This document shows positions 25,653 through 33,947 of a stretch of 64,000 nucleotides of DNA, in pieces; position 1 is the first letter of the stretch, and every line of letters begins with the position of its first letter. A program made the position numbers and the translations under genes. This stretch comes from Celeribacter baekdonensis B30 (GTDB taxonomy: Bacteria > Pseudomonadota > Alphaproteobacteria > Rhodobacterales > Rhodobacteraceae), in NCBI RefSeq assembly GCF_000299875.1, contig NZ_AMRK01000005.1, forward strand, positions 1 to 64,000, in the 5' to 3' direction. A model generated the notes under the pieces. That model saw only the letters and a list, made by a program, of their open reading frames with translations, was not told where the DNA came from and searched no databases.

Positions 25653-26657
25653 ATGCGGGAAAGTGCAAATTTGGAAAATTCAGCGCCAGCGATCCCGATC
25701 GCGCGCCACATGTTGTTGCAGACCTCGGACATCGACGAAGCGCGCGAGCGTGTCGGCAAGGTGTTCTGCCCGCATCGTATCGAATTCGTGGGCAATGCGC
25801 GCAAGCTCGACTTTCATCAAAGCTTTGCCTCCATCGGTCGGCTGGCGCTCAGCTACGTCAGTTACGGTGCGGAGGTCGAAATTGATGCGGGCGTGCCGGA
25901 AGACTGGTTTATGGTGCATACGACGGATCGTGGCCAATGCGGGATGCAGATTGGCGGGCAGGATGTGCTAGCCGATTCCAGAACCGATGCGGTCAGTTCT
26001 GCAACTACCGGGCTAAAGATGCGTTGGATGAACAATTGTGGTCAACTCGTGCTCAAAATCGAGCGCCGCGCTTTGGAAGATCATTTATGCCAGTTGTTGA
26101 ACGATGAACTGCGGACGCCGATCGAGTTTCTGGAAGGAGCTCCGTCCGAAAGTGCTCAGGCTTACCGTCGGATGTTGAATTTCGTGGTGAGTGAAACCGA
26201 ACACGAAGAGAATTTTTATAATTCCCCGATGGGGCTGAAAAATCTCGAAGGCACCCTGATGACACTCGTTCTCACAGGGTTTCGCAATAACTATTCCGAG
26301 GCTTTATTACACTCCGCCCAAGGCGTTGCTCCACGTCACGTGCGTTTGGCAGAAGATTATATCCGTGCCCATGTTGATGAACCGATTTCAATTTCTGATG
26401 TGGCCGCTGCGGCTGGCGTGAGCCAGCGAACACTCTTTGATGGATTTCAACGCTTTCGCGATAAAACGCCTATGGCTTTTCTGAAGGCCATACGCATGGA
26501 GGCGGTTCGCAAGGAACTTCTGCGCGCGGATGCGATGGCTTCGGGCGTCTCCGTGACCTCGATTGCCGTGAATTGGGGGTTCACCAATCTCGGGCGCTTC
26601 GCCGAAAGTTATCGCAGGCGCTATGGTGAATTACCCTCTGTCACATTGCGCCGCTGA
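25653..26657 (+). CDS. AraC-family regulator of the aromatic operon
   Basis: 334 aa. The N-terminal 200 residues are a ligand-binding domain of the AraC-binding-like (FeaR/XylS-type) sort. The two C-terminal HTH units are ISISDVAAAAGVSQRTLFDGFQRFRDKTPMAFL and VTSIAVNWGFTNLGRFAESYRRRYGELP split over 246-330. It is divergent from the cupin-headed operon with a 220-bp gap, the usual geometry for an activator responding to the pathway substrate. Confidence 0.88.
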   Translation: MRESANLENSAPAIPIARHMLLQTSDIDEARERVGKVFCPHRIEFVGNARKLDFHQSFASIGRLALSYVSYGAEVEIDAGVPEDWFMVHTTDRGQCGMQIGGQDVLADSRTDAVSSATTGLKMRWMNNCGQLVLKIERRALEDHLCQLLNDELRTPIEFLEGAPSESAQAYRRMLNFVVSETEHEENFYNSPMGLKNLEGTLMTLVLTGFRNNYSEALLHSAQGVAPRHVRLAEDYIRAHVDEPISISDVAAAAGVSQRTLFDGFQRFRDKTPMAFLKAIRMEAVRKELLRADAMASGVSVTSIAVNWGFTNLGRFAESYRRRYGELPSVTLRR

Positions 26658-26713
26658 GGGAGAGTGAACGGATTTCCTATGCTTGGCTCAGGAACCTGAG
26701 GAGCCCTAGTTTC

Positions 26714-27150
26714 CTAGACACCTGCCTTGTTCAGTTTGCGCCGTCCTGCTTCGAAGTCAACGGGCGACAGCATGCCGTTGTTTGTGTGCTTGCGTTTCGG
26801 GTTGCAGAACAGCTCGATGTATTCGAAGATATCGCGCCGAGCTTTTTCGTGGGTTCGGTCGGTTCATCGCTTGGTTTTCTCCCGCTTCAACAGCTGAAAA
26901 AAGCTCTCTGCCACCGCGTTATCGTGGCAATTTCCCTGACGACTCATCGAGTGTTCCAATCCGTGCTCTCGTAGAAATGCGGCCCATTCACGGCTGGTAA
27001 ATTGCGCGCCTTGATCTGAGTGGACCAGTAAACCCGGCTCTGGTTTGCGCTGCCAGATCGCCATAAGCAGGCCTGCACATCCAGCTCAGACGTTTGGCGG
27101 GAATGAACTGCCCACCACACGCCGAGAGAACAGATCGATGAATGAACCCT
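26714..27150 (-). pseudogene. Remnant: IS3-family transposase OrfB C-terminal half
   Basis: [15 protein letters not shown] and [18 protein letters not shown] are the IS3 DDE core (second Asp and final Glu). An in-frame TGA follows REKTKR, after which the frame continues as ARRDIFEYIELFCNPKRK to a TAG at 26714-26716. Upstream, the DLFSRRVVG part is in a different frame. At least one frameshift and one nonsense mutation: dead. Confidence 0.8.
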
Positions 27151-27189
27151 GTCACGCCATTGGTCCTAGTGACAATGGCGAATGCGGAG

Positions 27190-27507
27190 ATGCCAAACGC
27201 CTTCCGTCAATTGCAGGATCATATGCTGCGCAAGGACGGCGGCGACCGGGAAATGGTCGACATCCTGTCATTGGTTCTTCAGCACAATGAAGAGGATGTC
27301 TTAGGAGCTGTAGAGCTAGCCCTTGAAGCAGGCATGCCCACCAAAACGCACATCCTGAATCTGCTGCACCGATTGATCGACCGCAAGCCGACAGATCACC
27401 CCGAGGTCGATCCGCCGGACGCACTGGCATTGCAAACAACGCCCGAGGCCAACGTCGATCGTTATGACGGGCTGAGACGGATTGGGGAGAAACGCCATGC
27501 GTCATGA
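27190..27507 (+). pseudogene. Remnant: IstA transposase C-terminus (IS21 family)
   Basis: FRQLQDHMLRKDGGDREMVD, then EEDVLGAVELALEAG and THILNLLHRLIDRKP, ending YDGLRRIGEKRHAS. This is the normal IstA C-terminus; the DNA-binding and DDE parts are absent. Confidence 0.8.
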
Positions 27508-28276
27508 CCCGGCCGGAGCCTCTATCGTCATCATCTCAAGCTCTACGGCATGGCAAATGCGATTGAAGACTTGGTCGCCCAGGGCGCGCCCGCATTCGAG
27601 GCTGCCACACCAATGTTGTCACAGCTCCTCAAGGCCGAGCTTGCGGAACGCGAAGTGCGGTCCATTGCCTACCACACGAAGGTCGCCCGCTTCCCCGCAT
27701 ACAAGGACCTGACGGGCTTCGACTTTGCATCGAGTGAGATCAACGAAGCGACAGTGCGGCAGCTGCACCGATGCGAGTTTATCGAAGCGGCCGAGAATGT
27801 CGTTTTGATCGGCGGTCCCGGAACGGGAAAGAGCCACACAGCCACAGCAATCGGCGTCCAAGCGATTGAGCACCACAGGCGCAAGGTCCGCTTCTTCTCG
27901 ACCGTAGAATTGGTCAATACGTTGGAACAAGAAAAAGCGCTCGGCAAAGCAGGGAAGATGGCTGAGATGCTGATCAAGGTCGACTTGGTCATCTTGGACG
28001 AACTTGGGTATCTGCCGTTCAGTTCGTCCGGAGGCGCGCTTCTCTTCCACCTGCTCAGCAAGCTCTATGAGCGCACCAGTGTGATCATCACCACCAACCT
28101 GAGCTTCTCAGAATGGGCGCGTCTTCGCGGATGCAAAGATGACCACCGCTCTCTTGGATCGGCTCACACACCGCTGCCACATCTTGGAGACCGGCAACGA
28201 CAGCTACCGCTTCAAAGCCAGCGCCAAAGAAGCAAAGAAAACAGGAAAGGAGACCAAAACATTGACCGCGTCATGA
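27498..28276 (+). pseudogene. IstB-like ATPase (IS21 family), frameshifted at both ends
   Basis: The core has Walker A GGPGTGKSHTA, Walker B LVILDELGYLPF and the sensor-like TTNLSFSEW, so the ATPase is recognisable. The N-terminal MRHDPAGASIVII is in another frame from LKLYGMANAIEDL. The C-terminal [20 protein letters not shown], which ends at TGA 28274, is in another frame from the core. Two frameshifts, so not functional. Confidence 0.8.
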
Positions 28277-28489
28277 ACAACGACGCATAACTGAGGGTGG
28301 GTTAAATCTCGGTGAAAATACCGGGTCAGTTTCCAGTGACAATCAACACGCTAGAGTTTCAAAGTGCCCGAGCCCGGCGCCGTTTTTTTGAGCAAGCTGA
28401 AGATTCTTACGGTTTCGTCGGACATGAGGCTTTCGCCGCGCTTGACCAAATTATAAATACAAGCCAACCTGTTTTTAAAAGAGGGACAG

Positions 28490-29113
28490 ATGACTGTAAC
28501 GACACGCCGCACCCAAGACCAGCGCAGTACCGAAACCCGCAGACTTCTGCTTGCGGCGACGGTGCATATGTTGATGGATGTCGGCTATGCCAACACCAGC
28601 ACCTCGGGCATCGCCAAGCGTGCGGGCGTGTCTCGCGGGGCGCAGACGCATCATTATCCCAGCAAGATGGCGCTGATCGTCGCCGCCACCGAAGAGATGT
28701 TCGCGAATTTCGCCGCCGGGCTGGAGGCGCTCGCTGCTGAAATGCGGAGCGGTGCGCTGGATTACGACCGGTTTTTCGAGGCGGTCTGGGACGAGGTGCG
28801 GCATGGCGACTGGTTCTATTCCTCGCTTGAGATCATCGTTGCGGCGCGTGGCGACGCAGACCTGCGCCAACAGCTCGCACCGCTGATCCTCGATCTGCAC
28901 GAGCGGCTGGAGGTAATCTGGTCGCAGACCTTCGTGGCGGTGAACCCCGATGTGGTGACCTCGCGGGTGGCGCTGAACTTGGCGATGAATGTGTTTCGCG
29001 GCATGGCCGTGCAGGCGGTACTGCGCAGGGATGAGGCCTATTTCCGAGAAATGGTGATGACGCTCAAAACCATGTTGGCGGTGCATATTCGTCCCGCAAG
29101 CGGTCCTTTGTGA
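28490..29113 (+). CDS. TetR-family regulator
   Basis: 207 aa. N-terminal HTH with TSTSGIAKRAGVSRGAQTHHYPSKMAL (about 37-63), the classical TetR signature; the C-terminal ligand domain is helical and unassigned. It is transcribed in the same direction as the Liv transporter operon and ends 135 bp before it, with a TetR-type dyad in the gap, so it likely represses that operon (and perhaps itself). Confidence 0.88.
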   Translation: MTVTTRRTQDQRSTETRRLLLAATVHMLMDVGYANTSTSGIAKRAGVSRGAQTHHYPSKMALIVAATEEMFANFAAGLEALAAEMRSGALDYDRFFEAVWDEVRHGDWFYSSLEIIVAARGDADLRQQLAPLILDLHERLEVIWSQTFVAVNPDVVTSRVALNLAMNVFRGMAVQAVLRRDEAYFREMVMTLKTMLAVHIRPASGPL

Positions 29114-29152
29114 TTTTCTTCCTTACCAGTTTTCGCGCGTGGTGCGCGCATA

Positions 29153-29174
29153 AAACAAACAATACGGTCGGTTT
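29153..29174. promoter_or_regulatory. Possible TetR operator upstream of the Liv transporter
   Basis: AAACAAAC-AATAC-GGTCGGTTT is an imperfect dyad; its right arm CGGTCGGTTT is the kind of half-site used by several TetR repressors. It lies about 75 bp upstream of the binding-protein start codon. A related GTTTTTAA string occurs before the tetR gene near 28471. Confidence 0.4.
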
Positions 29175-29248
29175 TTAAGTTGAGGTCGACACATAACAAA
29201 GCGGTAAAAAGCCGCAGTCCACACAGAAACGTCCAACAGGAGTAACAG

Positions 29249-30427
29249 ATGAATAAGCTAACGACTTTTCTCACCGCAGCGACCCTTGTCGCGGCTCCCG
29301 CCCTTGCTCAAGACGACGCCTGGGAAACCCAGGGGCTTTCGGATGGCGCCATCACCATCGGTGTGATGGGGCCGTTCTCCGGCAATGCGTCGTCCTACAG
29401 CAAAGCCCTGATCGGTATGATGGCCTATTACGACAAGGTCAACGAAGAGGGCGGCGTGCATGGCCGCAAACTGGTCGCGGTCCAGGAAGACACCGCCTGC
29501 GACAGCGCCAAAGGCCTCGCAGCCGCCAAGAAACTGATCTCCCAGGACGAAGTGTTCATGCTTCAGGGCAACTCCTGCTCCGGCGTGGCGCTCGCGCTGC
29601 GTCCTACGATTGAGGAGGCTGGTCTGCCGTGGATCGTCGCCCATGCGGTAAGCGATTCGATCTCCGATCCGCTGGCAGGGAACATCTTTCACGGTGTGCC
29701 GACCGGCAGCGCCAACGGGCACGCCATGGCGGCCTTCGTGCTCTCCAAGCCGGACACAAAGAACGTTGCGATCATCGAGCATTCCAACGACTGGGCGCAC
29801 AGCTATTCCAACCCGGCGCGCGATTATCTGAGAGAGCAAGGCGTCGAGCCGACCGCCGAGCTGACCATGGAGCGCGGCCAGACCGATGCCACCGCGCAGG
29901 TGCTGAAGCTGCGCCAGAACAAGCCCGATTTCATCATCGCAGCGCTTTATGAGGCGGAAACCGCGATCTTCCTGCGCGACCTGAAGAAATACGGCATGGG
30001 TGACATCCCGGTCATGGGCACCGCTGGTACGGACCTTGAGAACACGCTCAAGCGCACAGGCGATTTCGAGACCGTGCAGAACTATTACGTGATCCACTCC
30101 TATGTGGACAATCTCGACGGCGAGAAAATGAAGCCCTGGGCCGATATGATCCACGGATACTACCCGGACGAAGAGCTTTCGACCTTCTCCTTTGTCTCCA
30201 TCGGGTCTGCCGAGGCGCTCGTCTCCGCACTCGAAGCCGTGGGGCCGGATCTCACCCGCTCGAAACTGATCGCGGCGCTCGAAGAGGTGCGGGACTTTGA
30301 CACCGGTATCCTGTCCGATCCGATCACCTGGACCCCCGAGGATCACCAAGGTGTGAAAGGCTCTGCCGTGGCCGGTTTCGTGGACGGTGAACCGACCGTT
30401 CTCAAAGCCTGGGGCCAGCCCTACTAA
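29249..30427 (+). CDS. Liv-type ABC transporter substrate-binding protein
   Basis: 392 aa. Signal peptide 1-20 (VAAPALA). Type I periplasmic-binding fold of the leucine/isoleucine/valine class: ITIGVMGPFSGNASSYSKA, then DTACDSAKGLAAAKKLISQD and MLQGNSCSGVALA. Two Cys pairs are possible. Substrates of this class include amino acids, amides and aromatic acids. The gene is followed by hairpins and then livHMGF, the usual arrangement for higher binding-protein dosage. Confidence 0.9.
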   Translation: MNKLTTFLTAATLVAAPALAQDDAWETQGLSDGAITIGVMGPFSGNASSYSKALIGMMAYYDKVNEEGGVHGRKLVAVQEDTACDSAKGLAAAKKLISQDEVFMLQGNSCSGVALALRPTIEEAGLPWIVAHAVSDSISDPLAGNIFHGVPTGSANGHAMAAFVLSKPDTKNVAIIEHSNDWAHSYSNPARDYLREQGVEPTAELTMERGQTDATAQVLKLRQNKPDFIIAALYEAETAIFLRDLKKYGMGDIPVMGTAGTDLENTLKRTGDFETVQNYYVIHSYVDNLDGEKMKPWADMIHGYYPDEELSTFSFVSIGSAEALVSALEAVGPDLTRSKLIAALEEVRDFDTGILSDPITWTPEDHQGVKGSAVAGFVDGEPTVLKAWGQPY

Positions 30428-30428
30428 A

Positions 30429-30470
30429 GCGTTTCAGCTCAAACCTGAATCCGGGTTTGAGCTGAAACGC
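30429..30470. terminator. Long perfect hairpin between binding-protein and permease genes
   Basis: GCGTTTCAGCTCAAACC pairs perfectly with its complement (17 bp) across an 8-nt loop. It has no T tail, so it probably stabilises the upstream mRNA or attenuates read-through into the permease genes rather than ending transcription completely. Confidence 0.6.
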
Positions 30471-30493
30471 AGTGCAACGTCCAAGCGAAGAAG

Positions 30494-30536
30494 GCGTTTC
30501 GGCTTTACGAGATAGATCAAGTTAAAATCGAAACGC
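30494..30536. repeat. Second inverted repeat in the same gap
   Basis: GCGTTTCG (30494-30501) and CGAAACGC (30529-30536) flank 27 nt. It shares the GCGTTTC end with the preceding hairpin, as if both belong to a REP-like palindromic family. Confidence 0.5.
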
Positions 30537-30605
30537 TTTAATTTCCTCCCCGACTGACAGGCTCCGGCGCACTGACGCGCCGGACCTTTTCAAGGAGCAA
30601 TACCG

Positions 30606-31475
30606 ATGCTGATGCAGCTGACATTGGGCGGATTCGCCCAAGGGGCGATCTATGCCCTCATCGCCCTTTCTCTCACGGTGGTTTACCGCTCGACCACGGT
30701 TGTGAACTTTGGCCATGGCGACTTCGTGATGGCAGGGGCCTTTCTTTCCTACGTTCTGGTCGTGCTTGCGGGCATTGCCTTTCTCCCCGCGGCCGTTCTC
30801 GCGATGATCGCCATGTTCGTGCTGGGGGTGTTCTTCAGCAAAGGTCTGATCCGACCCATCCGGGGCGGTCCGCACATCGGACTGGCGCTCATGTGTATCT
30901 CCGCGGGCTACATCCTGCGTGGGATCGCGCGGATGGTCTGGGGCCGCGAAGTCCTCCCCATGCCGCCTGTTTTCGATATCGAGCCGATCTTTCTCGGCAA
31001 TCTCGTCGTTACGGGCGATGCGGTCTTTATCATCGGGACGGTCTTTGTCCTCTTGGTGGTCTTCTTTGGCCTTCTCGGCCTGACAGACCTCGGCAAGATG
31101 GTGCAGGCGGTTTACCAAAGCCCGCGCGGCGCCCGCCTCATTGGCCTGAACGTCGAACGGTTCAATGATTTTAGCTGGGGTGTCGGGGCCGCGCTTGGGG
31201 CACTGGGTGGCATTCTTGTCGCGCCAATCTCGCTCCTGCACCCGGACCTTGGCGCCTCCTTCCTGATCAAAGGCTTTGCCGCGATGACACTCGGGGGCTT
31301 CGGTTCTCTGGGCGGCGCGGTTCTGGGCGGTATCCTACTGGGGCTCGCGGAACAATATGCCGGGGCCTACATCGACAGCGCCCTGATCGAGATCACCGCC
31401 TATGTCTTCATTGTGCTGGTGCTGTTCATTCGTCCGCATGGCCTCTTTGGCCGCAAAGCTGTGGTGAAGGTGTAA
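30606..31475 (+). CDS. livH: Liv-type ABC permease (LivH family)
   Basis: 289 aa with about eight hydrophobic segments. Start MLMQLTLGGFAQGAIYALIALSLTVVYRST is typical LivH, as is the loop NFGHGDFVMAGAFLSYVLV. The cytoplasmic coupling region ARLIGLNVERFNDFSWGVGAALGALGG is in place. It forms the channel with LivM. Confidence 0.92.
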   Translation: MLMQLTLGGFAQGAIYALIALSLTVVYRSTTVVNFGHGDFVMAGAFLSYVLVVLAGIAFLPAAVLAMIAMFVLGVFFSKGLIRPIRGGPHIGLALMCISAGYILRGIARMVWGREVLPMPPVFDIEPIFLGNLVVTGDAVFIIGTVFVLLVVFFGLLGLTDLGKMVQAVYQSPRGARLIGLNVERFNDFSWGVGAALGALGGILVAPISLLHPDLGASFLIKGFAAMTLGGFGSLGGAVLGGILLGLAEQYAGAYIDSALIEITAYVFIVLVLFIRPHGLFGRKAVVKV

Positions 31476-31479
31476 GAAC

Positions 31480-32463
31480 ATGAGTACGACCATGCCAACC
31501 TCCCGCCAACGCAGCCTCCGCACCTGGGCCTTCTGGGCCGTTCCCGTGCTCTTGCTCCTCACGCCATTGGCGACCAACGCCTATACGCAATTCATCGTCA
31601 ACGGGATGCTCATCTCGATCCTCGTGACCCTCGGATTCACGCTCGTGATCGGCAACCTCGGCCAGCTCGCCTTTGCCAACACCGCGTTTTTCGGAATCGG
31701 CGCCTATGCCTCTGCGATCCTCTCGGCCAAGCTCGGCCTGCCCTGGATCATGACGATCCCTCTGGCGGGTGCGCTCGGGGCGCTCGGCGGCTTTCTCGCC
31801 TCTTCCGCAGCCCTTCGCGGCATCCGTTCCTATTATCTCGCGATCATCACGCTCGCGTTCGGCGAGTTGATGCGGTGGGCCTATCTGCACACCAAGCCGC
31901 TGACCGGCGGCACCGATGGTCTGCCCCTGCCGCGTGAGACCATGTTTGGCATCTCGCTGAGCGATGACACGCTAAAGTTCTACATCTTCCTCGCGGTGAC
32001 CGCCGTTCTGGTCAAAGCCACGCTGAACCTCCTGCGCTCTCGTTTTGGCCGCGCCGTCATGGCGGTGCGCGAAAACGAAGTGGCCACGGCCTCTCTCGCC
32101 ATTCCAACCGCGCGGGTGATCCTCACGACCTTCATCTGGTCCGGCTTCCTCGTGGGCTGTGCAGGCGCGCTGTTCGCCCGCCATGTCGGCCATGTCTTTC
32201 CCGAAAGCTTCGGCATGCTGCACCTCATTGCGTCCTTCGCGATGGTGCTGGTCGGGGGCCTCGGGTCTGTCCTCGGCGCGGTGCTCGGAGCAGTGGTCCT
32301 GACCGCTTTACCGGAATATCTGCGGGCGTTTCCCGGGATGGAGGAACTGTTCTTCGGTCTCATCGTCGCCGCCGTGCTGGTCGCCATGCCGATGGGGTTG
32401 GCAAGCCTCCTGCGCCGCCTCTCGCCCATCTTCGTGGAACGCTATTACAGGGAGGAGTCGTGA
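31480..32463 (+). CDS. livM: Liv-type ABC permease (LivM family)
   Basis: 327 aa, multiple membrane segments. GFTLVIGNLGQLAFANTAFFGIGAYASA is the LivM hallmark (NxGQxSxGxAxFxGxGAY), and the coupling loop reads FGRAVMAVRENEVATASLAI. It starts 4 bp after livH, and its TGA overlaps the livG start. Confidence 0.92.
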   Translation: MSTTMPTSRQRSLRTWAFWAVPVLLLLTPLATNAYTQFIVNGMLISILVTLGFTLVIGNLGQLAFANTAFFGIGAYASAILSAKLGLPWIMTIPLAGALGALGGFLASSAALRGIRSYYLAIITLAFGELMRWAYLHTKPLTGGTDGLPLPRETMFGISLSDDTLKFYIFLAVTAVLVKATLNLLRSRFGRAVMAVRENEVATASLAIPTARVILTTFIWSGFLVGCAGALFARHVGHVFPESFGMLHLIASFAMVLVGGLGSVLGAVLGAVVLTALPEYLRAFPGMEELFFGLIVAAVLVAMPMGLASLLRRLSPIFVERYYREES

Positions 32464-33227
32464 TGAGCGAACTTCTGCAAGTGAACGGATTGAGCGTCCG
32501 ATTCTCCGGCCTCACGGCCTTGGACGATGTCACTTTCACCCTTGAGGAAGGCGCGGTACGCGCCGTGATCGGGCCGAACGGAGCGGGCAAGTCCACGCTG
32601 TTCAATGCGATCTCTGGCTATGTCACGCCGACCTCCGGTACGGTCCATCTCAAGGGCCAGGAGCTGACCAAGCTCACGCCGCATGAGATCGCCGAACAGG
32701 GGGTCCGCCGGACCTTTCAAAACGGTGGGCTGTTCCCGGCGTTGACGGTTCTCGAAAACGTCCTGACCGGGCTCCATGCCCAGATCGAAGGCTCGTTCCT
32801 CGACATCCTCTTGGGTCGCTCTAAGGCGCTCAAATCCGAGGCCGAGAACATCCACCGGGCGCGTGAGCTGTTGAAACTCATGTCGATGGATCACATGGCC
32901 GACACGCGGGCAGGCGACTTGTCCGGCGGTCAGCAACGGATCGTCGAAATCGTGCGCACCGTGGCCTCCGATCCGCCTGTTCTGTTGCTCGATGAACCTG
33001 CCGTGGGTCTGTCTCCCGTCGCCCGTGCGCAGATGATGGAGATCATCCATCGCCTCGCTGGTGAAAAAGGGGTGGGCATCCTGCTCATCGAACACGCGGT
33101 GGAACTCGTGATGGCCGCCGCCGACCGCATCCTAGTGATGGCGGCGGGCGCGCGCATCGCCGAAGGAACACCCGATGAAATCCGCGAAGATCGCGCAGTC
33201 TTGGAGGCTTACCTTGGACACTCCTGA
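32463..33227 (+). CDS. livG: Liv-type ABC ATPase (LivG family)
   Basis: 254 aa. Walker A GPNGAGKSTL, Q-loop region RRTFQNGGLFP, signature LSGGQQRIVEI, Walker B VLLLDEPAVGLSP, H-loop LLIEHAVELVM. ATG 32463 overlaps the livM stop, with GGAGGA upstream. Pairs with LivF. Confidence 0.93.
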   Translation: MSELLQVNGLSVRFSGLTALDDVTFTLEEGAVRAVIGPNGAGKSTLFNAISGYVTPTSGTVHLKGQELTKLTPHEIAEQGVRRTFQNGGLFPALTVLENVLTGLHAQIEGSFLDILLGRSKALKSEAENIHRARELLKLMSMDHMADTRAGDLSGGQQRIVEIVRTVASDPPVLLLDEPAVGLSPVARAQMMEIIHRLAGEKGVGILLIEHAVELVMAAADRILVMAAGARIAEGTPDEIREDRAVLEAYLGHS

Positions 33228-33933
33228 ACCGCTTCTCAAAATCCGTGACCTGCATGTGGGCTACGGCAAAAAACCGATCCTGCGCGGCGCGACCTATGAC
33301 GTGCTGCCTGGGGAATGCCTCACGCTTTTGGGCGCGAATGGCTCCGGCAAATCGACCTCGCTCAACGCCGTTTGCGGCTTTGTCAAACCGACCTCCGGCT
33401 CGGTGTTGTTCGACGGGATCGAGACGGCGGGTCTCTCGCCGCACAAGATCTTTGCTCATGGCATCGCGCAAGTCAGCCAGGCCCGCGATCTCTTCCCCGA
33501 TCTCACGGTCGAGGACAATCTGCGCTTGGGCGCCATGCGGCGCGGGGGCAAGGAGATCAGCCAGACCCTCCAACTGGTCTATGAGCGCTTTCCGCGTTTG
33601 GCCGAGCGCCGCAAACAGCCGACCCGCACCCTTTCGGGCGGCGAACAACAGATGGTCGCCATCGGGCGCGCTCTGATGTCTCGGCCCCGGCTGTTGTTGC
33701 TTGATGAACCCTCGGGCGGCCTGTCTCCGCAATTCTGCGAAGAGATCGCCAAGATCATCGACACGCTGAAAGAGGATGGGGTGACCATGTTGATGGTCGA
33801 ACAAAACCTCAACCTCGCTTTCCGCGCTGCCGACCGCTTTATCGTCCTCAGGGACGGCGAGGTGGTGGACGGCGGCGATGTCCGCGCCATGGCGGGCGAC
33901 CACGACGCGATTGTGCGCGAAATCTATCTCTGA
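33214..33933 (+). CDS. livF: Liv-type ABC ATPase (LivF family)
   Basis: 239 aa. Walker A GANGSGKSTS, signature LSGGEQQMVAIGRAL, Walker B LLLLDEPSGGLSP, switch MLMVEQNLNLA. I prefer the TTG start at 33214 because GGAGG lies 8 nt upstream and it restores the family length; the frame is open to 33175 within livG. It overlaps livG by 14 nt. Confidence 0.9.
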   Translation: MDTPEPLLKIRDLHVGYGKKPILRGATYDVLPGECLTLLGANGSGKSTSLNAVCGFVKPTSGSVLFDGIETAGLSPHKIFAHGIAQVSQARDLFPDLTVEDNLRLGAMRRGGKEISQTLQLVYERFPRLAERRKQPTRTLSGGEQQMVAIGRALMSRPRLLLLDEPSGGLSPQFCEEIAKIIDTLKEDGVTMLMVEQNLNLAFRAADRFIVLRDGEVVDGGDVRAMAGDHDAIVREIYL

Positions 33934-33947
33934 CAAAGGACTTTAAA

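Larger units (their letters stand above)
27190..28350 (+). mobile_element. Decayed IS21-family element (istA tail plus istB)
   Basis: Contains the C-terminal part of IstA, a frameshifted IstB and, past 28290, an IS21-type right end (ATACCGGGTCAGTTTCCAG then GTGACAATCAAC). The left end and most of istA are missing: the istA fragment abuts the IS3 remnant, so an IS-IS recombination or deletion joined them. Confidence 0.75.

Noticed and set aside
29258-30349. 363-codon minus-strand frame inside the Liv binding-protein gene
   Set aside because: Antisense shadow; the plus-strand protein has a signal peptide and family motifs.
33085-33936. 283-codon minus-strand frame opposite livG/livF
   Set aside because: Antisense shadow of an ATPase gene with all ABC motifs.
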